From Natrinema amylolyticum (lineage in GTDB: Archaea; Halobacteriota; Halobacteria; Halobacteriales; Natrialbaceae), in NCBI RefSeq assembly GCF_020515625.1, contig NZ_JAIWPJ010000003.1, forward strand, positions 124,001 to 188,000: DNA of 64,000 nt, given 5' to 3'. This document shows, one piece after another, positions 51,024-59,645 of this stretch; position 1 is the stretch's first letter; each line of letters begins with the position of its first letter. Below the pieces are notes generated by a model. That model did no database searches. It saw only the letters and a list, made by a program, of their open reading frames with translations, and was not told the origin of the DNA. The position numbers and the translations under genes were made by a program.

Positions 51024-51566
51024 ATGACCGAAACTGTGCTCGAGGTCCCTCTCCCGAACGTCGGTCCCGGACCGGATCCCCTGACGCTCGCGGACCTGAC
51101 GGCACCGGTCGCACCGGCGGATCCGACGACCGCCGACGTGGCGGCGCCCGCCTACGAGGCTATCGTTCTGTTACTCCACCGCGACCACCACGCCGGACAG
51201 TGTCGCCGACAGGTCCGGGCCGTCGCCGACCGATACGACGAGTTCCGCGAGCGGGGCTGTGCGGTCGTCTCGGTCGTCCCGGAGCCGCGCGAGCGCGTCC
51301 GAGAGTGGCAGGACCGGTACGATCTCCCCTATCCCATCTGTGCGGACCCGGACGCGATCCTCGGGGACGCCTTCGACCAGCCCGTTCGCCTCGGAGCCCT
51401 CGGTCGCCGCTTCGACCTCGTCGGTCGCATGCCCGCTGCGATCGTCCTCGACGTACGGGACGCCGATACCGACGATCTGACGGTCGCCGCGGCCGATCGC
51501 GGCCGGACCATCTTCGATCGACCCGAAATCGATGCGTTGTTGGCCCGCGCAGACCGACGGACCTGA
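51024..51566 (+). CDS. AhpC/TSA-like redoxin
   Basis: 180 residues. Thioredoxin fold with YEAIVLLLHRDHHAGQCRRQ, one Cys at the peroxidatic-like position (CRRQ), then ERGCAVVSVVPEPRERVREW and LPYPICADPDAILGDAF. Resembles the AhpC/TSA 'CxxQ' redoxins. Electron donor unknown. Three bases separate it from the acetyltransferase, so they form one transcript. Confidence 0.78.
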   Translation: MTETVLEVPLPNVGPGPDPLTLADLTAPVAPADPTTADVAAPAYEAIVLLLHRDHHAGQCRRQVRAVADRYDEFRERGCAVVSVVPEPRERVREWQDRYDLPYPICADPDAILGDAFDQPVRLGALGRRFDLVGRMPAAIVLDVRDADTDDLTVAAADRGRTIFDRPEIDALLARADRRT

Positions 51567-51569
51567 CGA

Positions 51570-51998
51570 ATGTTCGTCCGCACCGCCACCGACGACGACG
51601 CCCTCGAGGTCCGCCGGATCCTCGACGCAGCGATGCTCGAACCCGGCGACGTCGAGCGCCGAATCGCTGACGGCGACGTCCTCGTCGCGGGCGACCGACG
51701 GGGAGGCTCCGAGCCGACCGGCGACGCCGGCGGGAGCGAACGGATCCTGGGCGCGGCCGTCCTCGCACCTCTCGAGGGCGAGCCGGGAGCCCACGTCGGG
51801 GCGATCGGCGTCCGCCGTCGCCACCGGGGGCGGGGAATCGGCTCGACGCTGCTCGACCGCGCGCTCGAGCGAGAGGGGCGGCTCACGGCCCGATTCGACG
51901 ACGGCGTCAGGCCGTTCTACGAGCGGCTGGGGTTTTCGATCGAACCGATCGACGAGCGGCGCCACCGCGGCGTCGCGGTGTCGGCTGGACGGCGCTGA
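51570..51998 (+). CDS. GNAT-family N-acetyltransferase
   Basis: 142 residues. Acetyl-CoA-binding motif A is RRRHRGRGIGSTLLDRALER, preceded by GAHVGAIGVR and followed by FYERLGFSIEP, the usual C-terminal GNAT strand. Substrate unknown. Co-transcribed with the redoxin upstream. Confidence 0.85.
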   Translation: MFVRTATDDDALEVRRILDAAMLEPGDVERRIADGDVLVAGDRRGGSEPTGDAGGSERILGAAVLAPLEGEPGAHVGAIGVRRRHRGRGIGSTLLDRALEREGRLTARFDDGVRPFYERLGFSIEPIDERRHRGVAVSAGRR

Positions 51999-52091
51999 CC
52001 GCCGCACTCGGAGCGCCGACGACCCCACTCATGGGGACCCGTCGCCTGCCGGCGCAGTCTTATCCGACGTGAGCGTGGTACGTGTCTCCGC

Positions 52092-52457
52092 ATGGCGCTC
52101 CAACGGATGCTCAGCGGCGATCCGTCGAAGAGTTCAAAGGTCTATCTGGCGATCGGAGCTCTCTCGCTGGTGAAAGCGATCGCGGTCCGCAACGACCGAG
52201 AGCGGTTCCGGCGCGAGTTAGTCGACGCCGGGCTGTTCCTCGGCGTCGGCTTCGCGCTCCGCCGGTTCAGCAAGATGAAGGCACAGAAACGGCAGGAGCT
52301 CGAGTCGCAGGTTCCCGACTGGGCGGCCGACATGATGACCTCCGAAGCGACCTCGAAGGGGCTGGAAAGGCTCGCGAAGCAGCGGCTCGGGAGTCAGTCC
52401 GAACCCGAACCGGAAACGGTTCGCGACCGTGCCCGCAGCGTCTTCTCGAACCGGTAA
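52092..52457 (+). CDS. Haloarchaeal protein of unknown function
   Basis: 121 residues, unusual for being Arg/Lys-rich and basic among acidic neighbours. Start MALQRMLSGDPSKSSKVYLA; one hydrophobic segment (VYLAIGALSLVKAIAV) and a second weaker (GLFLGVGFALRRF), then RFSKMKAQKRQELESQVPDW and a helical tail. TATA TCTTATCC lies at 52056-52063. Possibly a membrane-bound, surface-facing protein. No family recognised. Confidence 0.6.
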   Translation: MALQRMLSGDPSKSSKVYLAIGALSLVKAIAVRNDRERFRRELVDAGLFLGVGFALRRFSKMKAQKRQELESQVPDWAADMMTSEATSKGLERLAKQRLGSQSEPEPETVRDRARSVFSNR

Positions 52458-52485
52458 CCGCGCCGGCCGTCGGTCGCTCCTTCCG

Positions 52486-53865
52486 TCACTCCATCCCCCC
52501 GTCAGCAGCGGTCACAGCCTCTGATTCGATCGGACTGAGCGTCGCCGAAAAGTGACGCAGCTCCGGGACCGCGGGCTCGGAGACGATCTCGAGGCCGGAC
52601 AGCTCGTCGCGCCGCTCGAGGACGGCTTCGGCCGTCTCGACGACGTGATCGAAGTGTTCCCGGTGGTAGGTCCGACGCGGGACCGCGAGCCGAACCAGTT
52701 CCGGCCGGTCGGAGTCGGGGAACGCGAAGCTCCCGAGTTCGACGCCCCTGACGCCGCCTTCCCGATACAGTTCGCAGACCAGCGCCTGTCCCGGAAACTC
52801 GTCGGCCGGAATCGCCGGGAGCATCGCTCCCGCGTCGAGATAGACCGCGTGTCCGCCGATCGGCGTGTACACCGGGATACCGGCCGCCGCGAGCATCGCG
52901 CCGAACTCGCGGACCTGGTCGATCCGATCCTCGACGTACGACTCCTCGACGGCCTCGCGCAGGCCGACCGCCATCGCGGCGACGTCTCGACCGGCCATGC
53001 CGCCGTACGTGGGAAACCCCTCGTAGAGAATCGCGCGCTGTTTACACCGCTCGAAGAGGTCCTCGTCGTCGGTCGCGACGAAGCCGCCGACGTTCGCGAG
53101 CCCGTCTTTCTTCCCGCTCATGACGAGTGCATCGGCGTGGCCGAGCTGCTCGCGCGCCACCTCGGCGACCGTCGCGTCCGCGAACTCGTCTTCGCGCCGG
53201 GTCACGAAGGCGGCGTTCTCCGCGAACCGACAGGCGTCGATCACGAAGGTGGCGTCGATCTCGTCGGCGAATTTCCGAACGCGACGGGTGTTCTCGACGC
53301 TGACCGGTTGACCCGCCGCCGAGTTATTCGTGATCGTCAGGATCACCAGCGGGACCCGCTCCGCGCCGACCTCGTCGACGACCGCGCGGGCCCGCTCGAG
53401 CGAGAAGTTCCCCTTGAACGGCTCGTCCGCATCCGGGTCGTGAGCGCTCGGAATCGGACAGTCGACCGGATCGGCGCCCTGATTCGCGACGTGCGCTCGC
53501 GTCGTATCGAAATGAGTGTTGTTGAGCGCGACGTCGCCCTCGGAGAGCAGGGTGCCGTAGAGGACGTTCTCCGCGCCGCGACCCTGGTGGGTCGGCACCA
53601 CGCGCTCGAACCCCATCACGTCCGCGACCGCGGACTCGAGGCGGTCGAAGCTCGACGAGCCGGCGTACGCCTCGTCGCCCCGAAGCAGCGCGGCCCACTG
53701 GTCGTCGCTCATCGCGCCCGTCCCGCTGTCCGTCAGGAGGTCGACGAAGACGTCGTCCGCCGCGAGATTGAACGCGTTGTATCCGGCCTCGTCCAGTGCT
53801 CGCGTTCGCTGCTCTCTCGAGGGGAGGCGAATCCGCTCGACGACTTTCGACTTATAGGCGACCAT
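52486..53865 (-). CDS. tnaA: Tryptophanase
   Basis: 459 residues, fold-type I PLP enzyme of the tryptophanase/tyrosine phenol-lyase family: AGYNAFNLAADDVFVDLLTD, RVVPTHQGRGAENVLYGTL, NNTHFDTTRAHV, ITNNSAAGQPVSVENTRRVR, VIDACRFAENAAFV and the PLP lysine in ALVMSGKKDGLANVGGFVA. It splits tryptophan to indole, pyruvate and ammonia; tyrosine lyase is an alternative. A GACGGC/GCCGTC hairpin stands in front of the gene at about 53900, but I see no TnaC-like leader peptide. Confidence 0.9.
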   Translation of the reverse strand: MVAYKSKVVERIRLPSREQRTRALDEAGYNAFNLAADDVFVDLLTDSGTGAMSDDQWAALLRGDEAYAGSSSFDRLESAVADVMGFERVVPTHQGRGAENVLYGTLLSEGDVALNNTHFDTTRAHVANQGADPVDCPIPSAHDPDADEPFKGNFSLERARAVVDEVGAERVPLVILTITNNSAAGQPVSVENTRRVRKFADEIDATFVIDACRFAENAAFVTRREDEFADATVAEVAREQLGHADALVMSGKKDGLANVGGFVATDDEDLFERCKQRAILYEGFPTYGGMAGRDVAAMAVGLREAVEESYVEDRIDQVREFGAMLAAAGIPVYTPIGGHAVYLDAGAMLPAIPADEFPGQALVCELYREGGVRGVELGSFAFPDSDRPELVRLAVPRRTYHREHFDHVVETAEAVLERRDELSGLEIVSEPAVPELRHFSATLSPIESEAVTAADGGME

Positions 53866-54078
53866 AGCGGTCGGACGCCGCCCATCGTGTTCAGTCTAGC
53901 TGACGGCTTCTGGCCGTCGATGGCTCGAGACGCCCCTCTCCGGACGGATCGGCGCATCGATGGACGGAATCGGCGCGCCCGGTACGGGAGAATCAGCGCA
54001 CGTGGCACGGACGCGCACCCGGTATAGGCGGAACCGACGGTGACAGCGGGACGGTCGGTCCCGATCACGTCTACCGGC

Positions 54079-54819
54079 TCAGCGAGCGTCGACCCCAGCG
54101 CTGTCGAAGGTATCGTCGCTGATCCGCGTCGGCGTCGGCTCGGGGCCGACGAGTTCCAGATCGTCGGTGTCGCTCCCGCGAATGGTGAGCCGGCCTGACG
54201 AGGCGGTGGCGTCGGTCGAGCCGATGGCGTCTATCGAGCCGGCATCGAGAGACGCGGCGGTTTCGACGCGGTCGTCGGAGTCGGTGAGATCAGTCGACTC
54301 GGCGGAAACGGGGTCAGTCGGGTCGTCGGAGCCGGGTGACTCGGCAGAGACCGGTTCAGCCGGGTCGGACGCGGTGAGCGCGCCGAGTTCCGCCGCCGTG
54401 TCGTCGATCACGTCGCCGTCGTCCCGGACGGTCACGTCCGAGTCGCCGATGAACTCGAACGCGAGGTCCGCACGCGTCGGGGCTCCGTCGTCGGCCTCGT
54501 CGAATCGACTCGTCCCGTCAGAGTCGGCGGCCGTGGTGTCCGTTCTGTTGGAATCGACGATCCTGGAGTCTGCATCTGCCATTTCACTGTCCGTAGCGTT
54601 CGACTCCGGCGTCTCGACGTCCGCGAGGTCAGCGAACAGTTCGGTCGCCGTCGTGTCGACGACGTCGTCCGGTCTCGGGTCGTGGTCGCCGCTGGGGTCG
54701 TGGTCGCCGCCGGCGTCGACGAGGTCGGCGGGCGAGTCCGCGTCGAACGCCGCGAGGATCGCGTCCGGATCGGCCTCGACCTCCTCGAAGACCTCCGTCG
54801 CTGTCGGGTCGGTGCTCAT
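54079..54819 (-). CDS. Acidic low-complexity haloarchaeal protein
   Basis: 246 residues, nearly all Asp, Ser, Thr, Ala, Glu; predicted disordered. A short motif recurs: TATEVFEEVEADPDAILAAF at the start, TTATELFADLADVETPES near 57, and DTAAELGALTASDP near 140. The middle has ADLAFEFIGDSDVTVRDDGD, the C-terminus GRLTIRGSDTDDLELVGPEP. No known domain. Repeated short motifs in a disordered chain suggest docking to a partner. The 213-base gap towards tnaA and the 184-base gap towards lysC hold only promoters. Confidence 0.6.
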   Translation of the reverse strand: MSTDPTATEVFEEVEADPDAILAAFDADSPADLVDAGGDHDPSGDHDPRPDDVVDTTATELFADLADVETPESNATDSEMADADSRIVDSNRTDTTAADSDGTSRFDEADDGAPTRADLAFEFIGDSDVTVRDDGDVIDDTAAELGALTASDPAEPVSAESPGSDDPTDPVSAESTDLTDSDDRVETAASLDAGSIDAIGSTDATASSGRLTIRGSDTDDLELVGPEPTPTRISDDTFDSAGVDAR

Positions 54820-55003
54820 ACTCCTCCCTGCACCGTTCTCCCCCTTGGTTACGAGTCTATTACCGCTGTATTACCCACTGAATACTCCGATTGCTATGAA
54901 AGTAATAGGTTGTTAGGAGTGGATTCGGTCCGAGTTGAGTGGACCGAACCCGTGAGTCGATCCCGGCGCGGAGTCTCGAGACGAACTCGAGGACGGGCGC
55001 GAG

Positions 55004-56182
55004 CTAGAACAGGTCCTGGGTTAGCTCGAGGGTCTCCTCGCGGTCGTCCCAGTCGACGAAGAGAGCAACGCTGGTCGCGCTGGTGATGATGTCCTGGAGG
55101 TGGATCCGAGCCTCGGCGAGCGGGTTGACGATCTCGCTAATGATGCCCGGCTGGTTGGGGAGCTCGCCGCCGGTCACGCGGATGACGGCGACCGGCGAGT
55201 CGACGGTGACGCTCGAGAGTTCGTCGCGGGCGATGACCTCCCGGTGGAGGATGTTCTCGGCGCGTTCGGCCTCCTCCTCGTCGATGTAGAACGTGACGGT
55301 GTCCATGCCGCTCGCGACGGCGTCGATGTTGACGTCGCTCTCGGCCAGCGCCTCCGAGAGGTGGTTGAAGATGCCCGGTTGATTGCGGATCGCGCGGCCG
55401 GCGACGGTCAGACACGCGAGGGGGCGCTCGCGCAGGTCGACGAGGTTCTTGAACTCGCCTTCGATGCTCGTCCCGCCGGAGAGGAGATCGCCGTGCTGGT
55501 AGTGGACGACGCGGACGTCTAAGTTGCCGTCCTTGTAGGAGAGCGCGGAGGGAGCGACGACTTCGGCCCCACGGAACGAGAGGTTCCGGAGTTCGTCGAC
55601 GGAGATCTCGCCGACGTTGCGGGCTCCTTCGACGACGTGTGGGTCGCCGGTCATGACGCCCTCGACGTCGGTCACGATGACGACCTCGTCGGCGTCCATG
55701 TACTTGCCCATCATGACCGCAGAGGTGTCGCTGCCGCCGCGGCCCAGCGTCGTGATCGAGCCGTCCGGCCCCTCCGCGAGGAAGCCGGTGATGACCGGCA
55801 CCGTCTCGTCGAGGTCCGCTGCGACTTCCTTGGCGCGTTTCTCGGTCTCCTCGACGTTGACCTCGCCGTACTCGTCGGTGACGACGGGCCACCGATCGCT
55901 GCCGGGCTCGAGGAAGATCGCATCGATCCCGCGAGCCGACAGTGCGGCCTTGAGCATGCGGACCGACGTCCGCTCGCCCATGCTGACGATCTGAGCGCGG
56001 TCAGCCTCGTCGGTCTCGAAGGAGATCTCGTCGAGCAGTTCGTCGGTGGTCGACCCCATGGCGCTGGCGACGACGGCGATCTCGTGGCCGTCCTCGACGG
56101 CCGCGGCGATCGAGTCCGCGGCGCGGTTGATCCGGTCCCCGCTTCCGAGACTCGTGCCGCCGAACTTGGCTATGACTCGCAT
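55004..56182 (-). CDS. lysC: Aspartate kinase
   Basis: 392 residues from ATG 56182 (MRVIAKFGGTSLGSGDRINR). Kinase domain motifs: KFGGTSLG, VVASAMGSTTDELLDEI, SMGERTSVRMLKAAL, and TTLGRGGSDTSAVMMGKYMD. Two ACT domains close it (TVAGRAIRNQPGIFNHLSEA; RVTGGELPNQPGIISEIVNP), the site of feedback by lysine or threonine. It makes aspartyl phosphate for Thr, Met and (if present) Lys synthesis. Stand-alone, no homoserine dehydrogenase fusion. Confidence 0.95.
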   Translation of the reverse strand: MRVIAKFGGTSLGSGDRINRAADSIAAAVEDGHEIAVVASAMGSTTDELLDEISFETDEADRAQIVSMGERTSVRMLKAALSARGIDAIFLEPGSDRWPVVTDEYGEVNVEETEKRAKEVAADLDETVPVITGFLAEGPDGSITTLGRGGSDTSAVMMGKYMDADEVVIVTDVEGVMTGDPHVVEGARNVGEISVDELRNLSFRGAEVVAPSALSYKDGNLDVRVVHYQHGDLLSGGTSIEGEFKNLVDLRERPLACLTVAGRAIRNQPGIFNHLSEALAESDVNIDAVASGMDTVTFYIDEEEAERAENILHREVIARDELSSVTVDSPVAVIRVTGGELPNQPGIISEIVNPLAEARIHLQDIITSATSVALFVDWDDREETLELTQDLF

Positions 56183-56413
56183 ACCGACACCTCACGGGCC
56201 GCGTGCGTTACGATGGTGTGACTCATACTCGGTCCGTAACCAGAGCGGGCAGATAACTGTGTCCCATCGTCTGCATTTTTACCTGCTCGTCGATGCGCCC
56301 CCTATCGGCAGCGAACCGGCTCGAACGCGTAGCGCGTCCCGATCAGCGTCGGGCGGTCGGGAGGGCGAGCCGCGACCGGGATTTATTGTCGTGCACCACA
56401 TTACCATACGTCG

Positions 56414-56851
56414 ATGAACGTACGGGACGCACTCGAGGCTGATGCCGACGCGCTCGCGTCGATCGCCGACTCTCCAACGGACGTGATGCGCAATCTCGTC
56501 CACGATCGAACGGTCCGCGTCGCCGAGGACGGGAGCCACGATCCGAACGCGGACGTGTCGGACTCGCAGTACAGCGGCTCCGATCCGGAGGACCTGCTGG
56601 GATTCATTAGCTTCGATGCGCGCGAGGATACCGTCCACGTCACCCAACTCGACGGAACGCGCGAGGCGTGCAAACGGCTACTGGCCGAACCGGTTCGGTT
56701 CGCCGAACGCGAGTCGATGGCCGTCGAAGTACTTGCGGCGCGGGACGCCGACTCGATCGAGACGGCCGCCGAGGATCTCGGCTTCGAACGACGCGGCCGC
56801 GGCCCGCGGTTCGACGGCTCCCCGACGGTCCGGTTTCGACTCGAGCCCTGA
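56414..56851 (+). CDS. GNAT-fold protein
   Basis: 145 residues. MNVRDALEADADALASIADS and RTVRVAEDG open like a GNAT domain, DLLGFISFDAREDTVHVTQL is the central sheet, and LAEPVRFAERESMAVEVLAA / IETAAEDLGFERRGRG give the late helices. The acetyl-CoA pyrophosphate loop (Q/RxxGxG/A) is not clear, so activity is uncertain. TATA ATTTATTG at 56382-56389. Confidence 0.65.
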   Translation: MNVRDALEADADALASIADSPTDVMRNLVHDRTVRVAEDGSHDPNADVSDSQYSGSDPEDLLGFISFDAREDTVHVTQLDGTREACKRLLAEPVRFAERESMAVEVLAARDADSIETAAEDLGFERRGRGPRFDGSPTVRFRLEP

Positions 56852-57078
56852 TCGACGGCGACCGGAATCGCAGTCGCGTCAGCCGACGTGACTCGAGCGC
56901 CGTCGACTCTGTAGTCGCGCCGGTATCTGGCGTCGCCTCGAGTCCGTTTCCACGCTCGGACACAGTCCGTGCGAAGGTCACGGCCGCTCCAGTCCCTGAT
57001 GAGAACTGCGTGCCGAATACGGCGGTGGAGTGCGCTCTCGTCGGAAATATTATAGAAAGCCGCGTCGGAAAACTGGAT

Positions 57079-57513
57079 ATGGGAATGCAGTCGGTTCTCT
57101 CGATATTTGGGCGGGGCCTATCCGAAGACTCGGTCCGTTCGAACTGGCCGAGTAGGTATTCGGACGCGATACTGGCGCTCTACGGTACGGAAACGGACCC
57201 CGGAGGCGGACTCTCTGCCCACATCGAATCGACGTACGACAGAGAACACGAAGCGTTTCTCCCGGCCCTGCTTCGGTCGATACCCGGTGCAACGCTCGTC
57301 GTCCTCACCCAAATGAACGATACGACAGATAGCGGGGCTGCTTGGGGATATCGAAACCGGGGCGAGGAGGTCGAGTACCTCGGAAAAGTGCGCGGTGAGG
57401 AGGGCGGATTCGGTCGAGACGTCGTCGACCACTACGAGACGGAGTACGACGTCCGAATCTGGACGCTGTGGGAGGCGTTCGATTACCGGTTCGCGCGCGA
57501 TTCCGAGGAGTGA
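57079..57513 (+). CDS. Unknown protein
   Basis: 144 residues from ATG 57079; a TATA box AATATTATAG at 57045-57054 about 29 bases upstream fixes this start over longer frames from 56668. Contains MGMQSVLSIFGRGLSEDSVR, HIESTYDREHEAFLPALLRS, TLVVLTQMNDTTDSGAAWGY and VVDHYETEYDVRIWTLWEAF. No membrane helix or known motif. Local base composition is slightly less GC-rich than neighbours. Confidence 0.6.
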   Translation: MGMQSVLSIFGRGLSEDSVRSNWPSRYSDAILALYGTETDPGGGLSAHIESTYDREHEAFLPALLRSIPGATLVVLTQMNDTTDSGAAWGYRNRGEEVEYLGKVRGEEGGFGRDVVDHYETEYDVRIWTLWEAFDYRFARDSEE

Positions 57514-57878
57514 ACGCGAACGCAAGTCGCCATTCGATCGCGTACGATGGTGAGAGCGGTATCGCGCCGATTGACCCTTATGTACGTCCGACCTTGAGGC
57601 GCTGTTGCGGAAAGAGACGGCGACGGCCCCGAGGACGAGGTCGAGTGCTGCCAGGACCGCCAGTGCGGGGACGAGCGTGTTCCACATGCCGCCGAAGGCC
57701 GACACCTCGAGCACCGTCATCACGTCCTGACCGAACATCAGGGCGCGACGTCGACCGATAGCGACAGTTCGTCGCACCACAGACGCCGGACGGGACGGAC
57801 TCGAGCGGATTTATCTCCGGATCGTCGGCTGTGTAACCATCCGGAGCAATTATTGCCGAAAGCGATGGCGTCCGAGGT
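57514..57878. other. Intergenic region with a possible gene remnant
   Basis: 365 bases. On the minus strand 57738-57590 reads a hydrophobic piece (VSAFGGMWNTLVPALAVLAA, LDLVLGAVAVSF) that soon runs into the neighbouring gene's antisense. It may be a decayed small membrane protein. TATA GCAATTATTG (57846-57855) at the right end serves the next gene. Confidence 0.35.
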
Positions 57879-59561
57879 ATGGTATCGGAGCACAACATGG
57901 CCGACTACGAGCAGGTACGGGAGGGCTTCGCGTGGGATGACATCGACGAGGCGGCCGACTGGGACGCGCCGTCGGAACTCAACATCGCACACGAGGTCTG
58001 CGATCGCCACGCCGAGAACAGGGAGAAGGTGGCACTGTACCAAGTGAGCGAGGACGGCGAATTGACCACGCTGACTTTCTGGGAACTCGCCGAGGCGACG
58101 AATCGGTTCGCGAACGTCCTCGAGTCGCTGGGAATCGAGCGGGGCGATCGCGTCTTCTCGTATATGCCGCGGATCCCCGAACACTACGTCGCGATGGTCG
58201 GGACGCTCAAGCGCGGAGCCGTCTTCGGCGGCATCAACGAGCGGTTCGGCCCCGACGGGATCTCCTATCGGGTAGACGACTGCGACGCGAAAGCGATCGT
58301 CACCACTGCGGCGAACCGGGATACCGTGGCTGACGCGCTCGAGGACGCGCCCTCCGTCGAACACGTCATCGTCGTCAGCGACGACGGAACCGGACTCCGG
58401 CGCGGCGATGTCAGCTATCGCAGCGAAATGGCGACCGCGAGCCGCGAGTACGAGGCGGCCGACACCGGCGGCGAGGACGATGCACTGCTGTACTACACCA
58501 GCGGGACGACCGGGCTCGCGAAGGGCGTCCTGCACAAACATCGGTGGGTCGCCGGCGTCGCCGCCACCCAGAAGTACGCCGTCGATCTCCGGGAGGGGGA
58601 TCTGTACTGGTCGACGGCGGACCTCGGCTGGCTGACCGGACCGATCAACACGCTCGGTGCTTGGTTCTGGGGGGCCGCGCTGTTCACCTATGAGGGCGAA
58701 TTTGACCCCGAGACGTGGGCCGACTTGCTCGACACCTACCCCGTCTCTGTCCTGTTCTCGGTTCCGACGGCCTACCGCATGCTCCGCGAGCACGAGGACG
58801 TCCTCGCGGACGTCTCATTGGACCTGCGCCACGCCCTCTCGATCGGCGAACCGCTCTCGGCCGGCGTCGTCGAGTGGGGCGAGGAGACCCTTGGCGTCAC
58901 GATTCATGACACCTACGGCCAGACCGAGACGGGCAATATGATCATCAACAACTACCCGACGATGGACGTTCGGCCGGGCTCGATGGGCAAACCCCTGCCC
59001 GGCATCGAGGCCGCCGTCGTCGACCCCGAGACTGGCGAGGTGCTCGAGCCGGGTGAGACGGGCGAAATCGCCCAACGCGGGGATTACCCCTGCTTCTTCG
59101 CGGAGTACTGGGAGAAGCCGGAGAAAACGGCGGACTGCTTCATCGACGGCCCCGACGGCGAGTGGTACCTTTCGGGGGATTTGGCCCACGCGGACGAGGA
59201 CGGCTACTTCTGGTTCGAGGGTCGGGCCGATGACGTCATCCTCTCTTCGGGGTACCGGATCGGCCCCTTCGAGGTCGAGAGTTCGCTGGGCGAGCACGAG
59301 GCCGTCGCCGAGGCCGCCGTCGTCCCGAAACCGCACTCGGAGCGCGGGAACATCGTGAAGGCCTACATCGTCCCCAGCGAAGCTGCGACGCCCTCCGAGG
59401 ACCTGAAAGAAGACATCCGAACGCACGTCAAATCGGAGCTCTCGGCCCACGAGTACCCCCGTGAAATCGAGTTCCGCGACGAACTGCCGAAGACGGTCAC
59501 CGGAAAGATCCGCCGAACGGAGCTCCAGGACGAGGTCGAAGCGGAAGCCGAAACGACCTGA
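57879..59561 (+). CDS. AMP-forming acyl-CoA synthetase (acetyl-CoA synthetase-like)
   Basis: 560 residues; the start ATG 57879 is 28 bases after a TATA box, though MADYEQ at 57897 is also possible. All ANL motifs are intact: P-loop [21 protein letters not shown]5 [21 protein letters not shown]7 [21 protein letters not shown]8 [20 protein letters not shown], and the catalytic Lys in [14 protein letters not shown]. Activates acetate, propionate or medium-chain acids to CoA esters; the exact acid is not visible. In contrast to the decayed ligase at 27 kb this one should be active. Confidence 0.88.
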   Translation: MVSEHNMADYEQVREGFAWDDIDEAADWDAPSELNIAHEVCDRHAENREKVALYQVSEDGELTTLTFWELAEATNRFANVLESLGIERGDRVFSYMPRIPEHYVAMVGTLKRGAVFGGINERFGPDGISYRVDDCDAKAIVTTAANRDTVADALEDAPSVEHVIVVSDDGTGLRRGDVSYRSEMATASREYEAADTGGEDDALLYYTSGTTGLAKGVLHKHRWVAGVAATQKYAVDLREGDLYWSTADLGWLTGPINTLGAWFWGAALFTYEGEFDPETWADLLDTYPVSVLFSVPTAYRMLREHEDVLADVSLDLRHALSIGEPLSAGVVEWGEETLGVTIHDTYGQTETGNMIINNYPTMDVRPGSMGKPLPGIEAAVVDPETGEVLEPGETGEIAQRGDYPCFFAEYWEKPEKTADCFIDGPDGEWYLSGDLAHADEDGYFWFEGRADDVILSSGYRIGPFEVESSLGEHEAVAEAAVVPKPHSERGNIVKAYIVPSEAATPSEDLKEDIRTHVKSELSAHEYPREIEFRDELPKTVTGKIRRTELQDEVEAEAETT

Positions 59562-59645
59562 CGACCGGGCTCGAGGATCGACGACCCAATCGCTCCGCTG
59601 CGAGTCGGATAGTGAGGATCCGATGCGATCTCGGCGGACCGATCG

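Noticed and set aside
53895-53920. TnaC-like leader control of tryptophanase
   Set aside because: Only a short hairpin is present; no Trp-containing leader ORF was found.
57595-57615. GGCGCTGTTGCGGAAA, like an IS6-type terminal repeat
   Set aside because: Single end, no matching inverted copy or transposase remnant.
57590-57738. Hydrophobic minus-strand frame as a gene
   Set aside because: It soon becomes the antisense of 57079-57513 and has no clear stop of its own; noted only as a possible remnant.
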